In this document: positions 63,776 through 64,000 of the stretch, piece after piece
Layout: every line of letters begins with the position of its first letter
Numbering within the stretch: the first letter of the stretch is position 1
Source: Amorphophallus konjac
Taxonomy: Eukaryota > Streptophyta > Magnoliopsida > Alismatales > Araceae
Assembly: GCA_022559845.1 (NCBI GenBank)
Contig: JAHNEJ010000975.1
Location: forward strand, 1-64,000
Direction of reading: 5' to 3'
DNA: 64,000 nucleotides
Made by a program: the position numbers and the translations under genes
Notes under the pieces: model-generated
Seen by the model: only the letters and a program-made list of their open reading frames with translations
What the model was told of the DNA's origin: nothing
The model's database searches: none

Positions 63776-64000
63776 GGTTTCGGCCGAACTTCTGCGGAAG
63801 TGGGGTTTCGGGAGGGAGGCGAAAGGAATATCACAAGTTTCGGCCGAAACTAACAGGTTTCGGGCCGAAACCGACCGGGCTCGGGCGAAACCAGTATCGG
63901 TTTCGCCCGAAACCGATATCTCACTTACGTTTCGGGTTGCTACAGTTATTAGGCCCGTTTTCGTATCGGTTATGGCCGAAACCGATACGTTTCGGCCGAA
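63775..64000. repeat. Right subterminal repeats of the hAT element
   Basis: Repeated TTTCGGCCGAAA, GGTTTCGGGCCGAAACC and related words, including ATCGGTTTCG, in both orientations up to the last base. They mirror 58856-58945 but are denser. The terminus itself (expected GTTTGCCATCCTTG) is beyond the window. Confidence 0.8.

Larger units (their letters stand above)
58845..64000 (-). mobile_element. hAT transposon with intact transposase gene (right end outside the window)
   Basis: The left end begins CAAGGATGGCAAAC, a usual type of hAT terminus, and is followed within 20 bases by TTTCGGTTTCGG words. The same words return at 63775-64000, where the window ends before the second terminus. Between lie the complete minus-strand transposase gene, its repeat-bearing 5' flank and a CAG-rich tract. 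The minimum size is 5.16 kb. Autonomy is plausible because no stop or frameshift is seen in the gene model. Confidence 0.85.

Noticed and set aside
63364..63853. Gln/Ala and Cys/Leu ORFs on both strands
   Set aside because: CAG-repeat artefacts between the hAT 5' flank and its subterminal repeats.

Overview
This window is plant nuclear DNA, almost certainly from a flowering plant with a repeat-rich genome; nothing in it fixes the species. The evidence is nested Ty3-gypsy and Ty1-copia LTR retrotransposons, plant-type hAT transposons with BED and DUF659 domains, plant mobile domain (PMD) ORFs, and one probable host gene, the 3' end of an HVA22-like gene. There are no rRNA, tRNA or bacterial-type genes.

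1-24,323: most of a giant Tat/Ogre-lineage Ty3-gypsy element. It has the end of the 5' LTR, a hairpin-rich leader, gag, protease with G-patch, RT-RNase H, a second RNase H and integrase. A 3' region of about 8.9 kb follows, carrying two antisense PMD-type ORFs with their own TATA-like boxes, and then a complete 4,655-bp 3' LTR. The implied full length is about 27 kb. This element sits inside the 5' LTR of a second, chromovirus-like (Del/Tekay type) element at 24,324-30,003. That element has a 3,130-bp LTR, an initiator-Met primer site and a polypurine tract but only about 2.1 kb of non-coding interior. Its own 3' LTR preserves the empty target site.

30,004-42,010: low-complexity and AT-rich sequence, then a decayed hAT transposon (minus strand). 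It is split by a 4.2-kb solo LTR of the giant-element type (TSD ATCAC), which is itself split by a 2.3-kb solo LTR of the chromovirus type (TSD CACGC). The two LTR families therefore nest in each other reciprocally.

42,011-50,526: mostly non-coding, with a GC-rich tandem repeat, two exons of an HVA22-like gene (minus) whose C-terminal tail is repeat-expanded, two foldback MITE-like elements and an old copia gag (minus). A complete but frame-broken Ty1-copia element with identical 117-bp LTRs (50,527-55,642, TSD GTGAG) interrupts that gag.

55,643-64,000: the rest of the old gag, a LINE-like remnant carrying a non-autonomous hAT MITE, a GC-rich unclassified block, and an hAT element from 58,845 to past the window end. 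Its six-exon transposase gene (1,013 codons by my splice model) is intact and may be autonomous.

The most unusual theme is short hairpins in tandem arrays: in both LTR families and in the giant element's leader. Arm sequences change between units while pairing is kept, including compensatory changes, which suggests structure selected at the RNA or DNA level.
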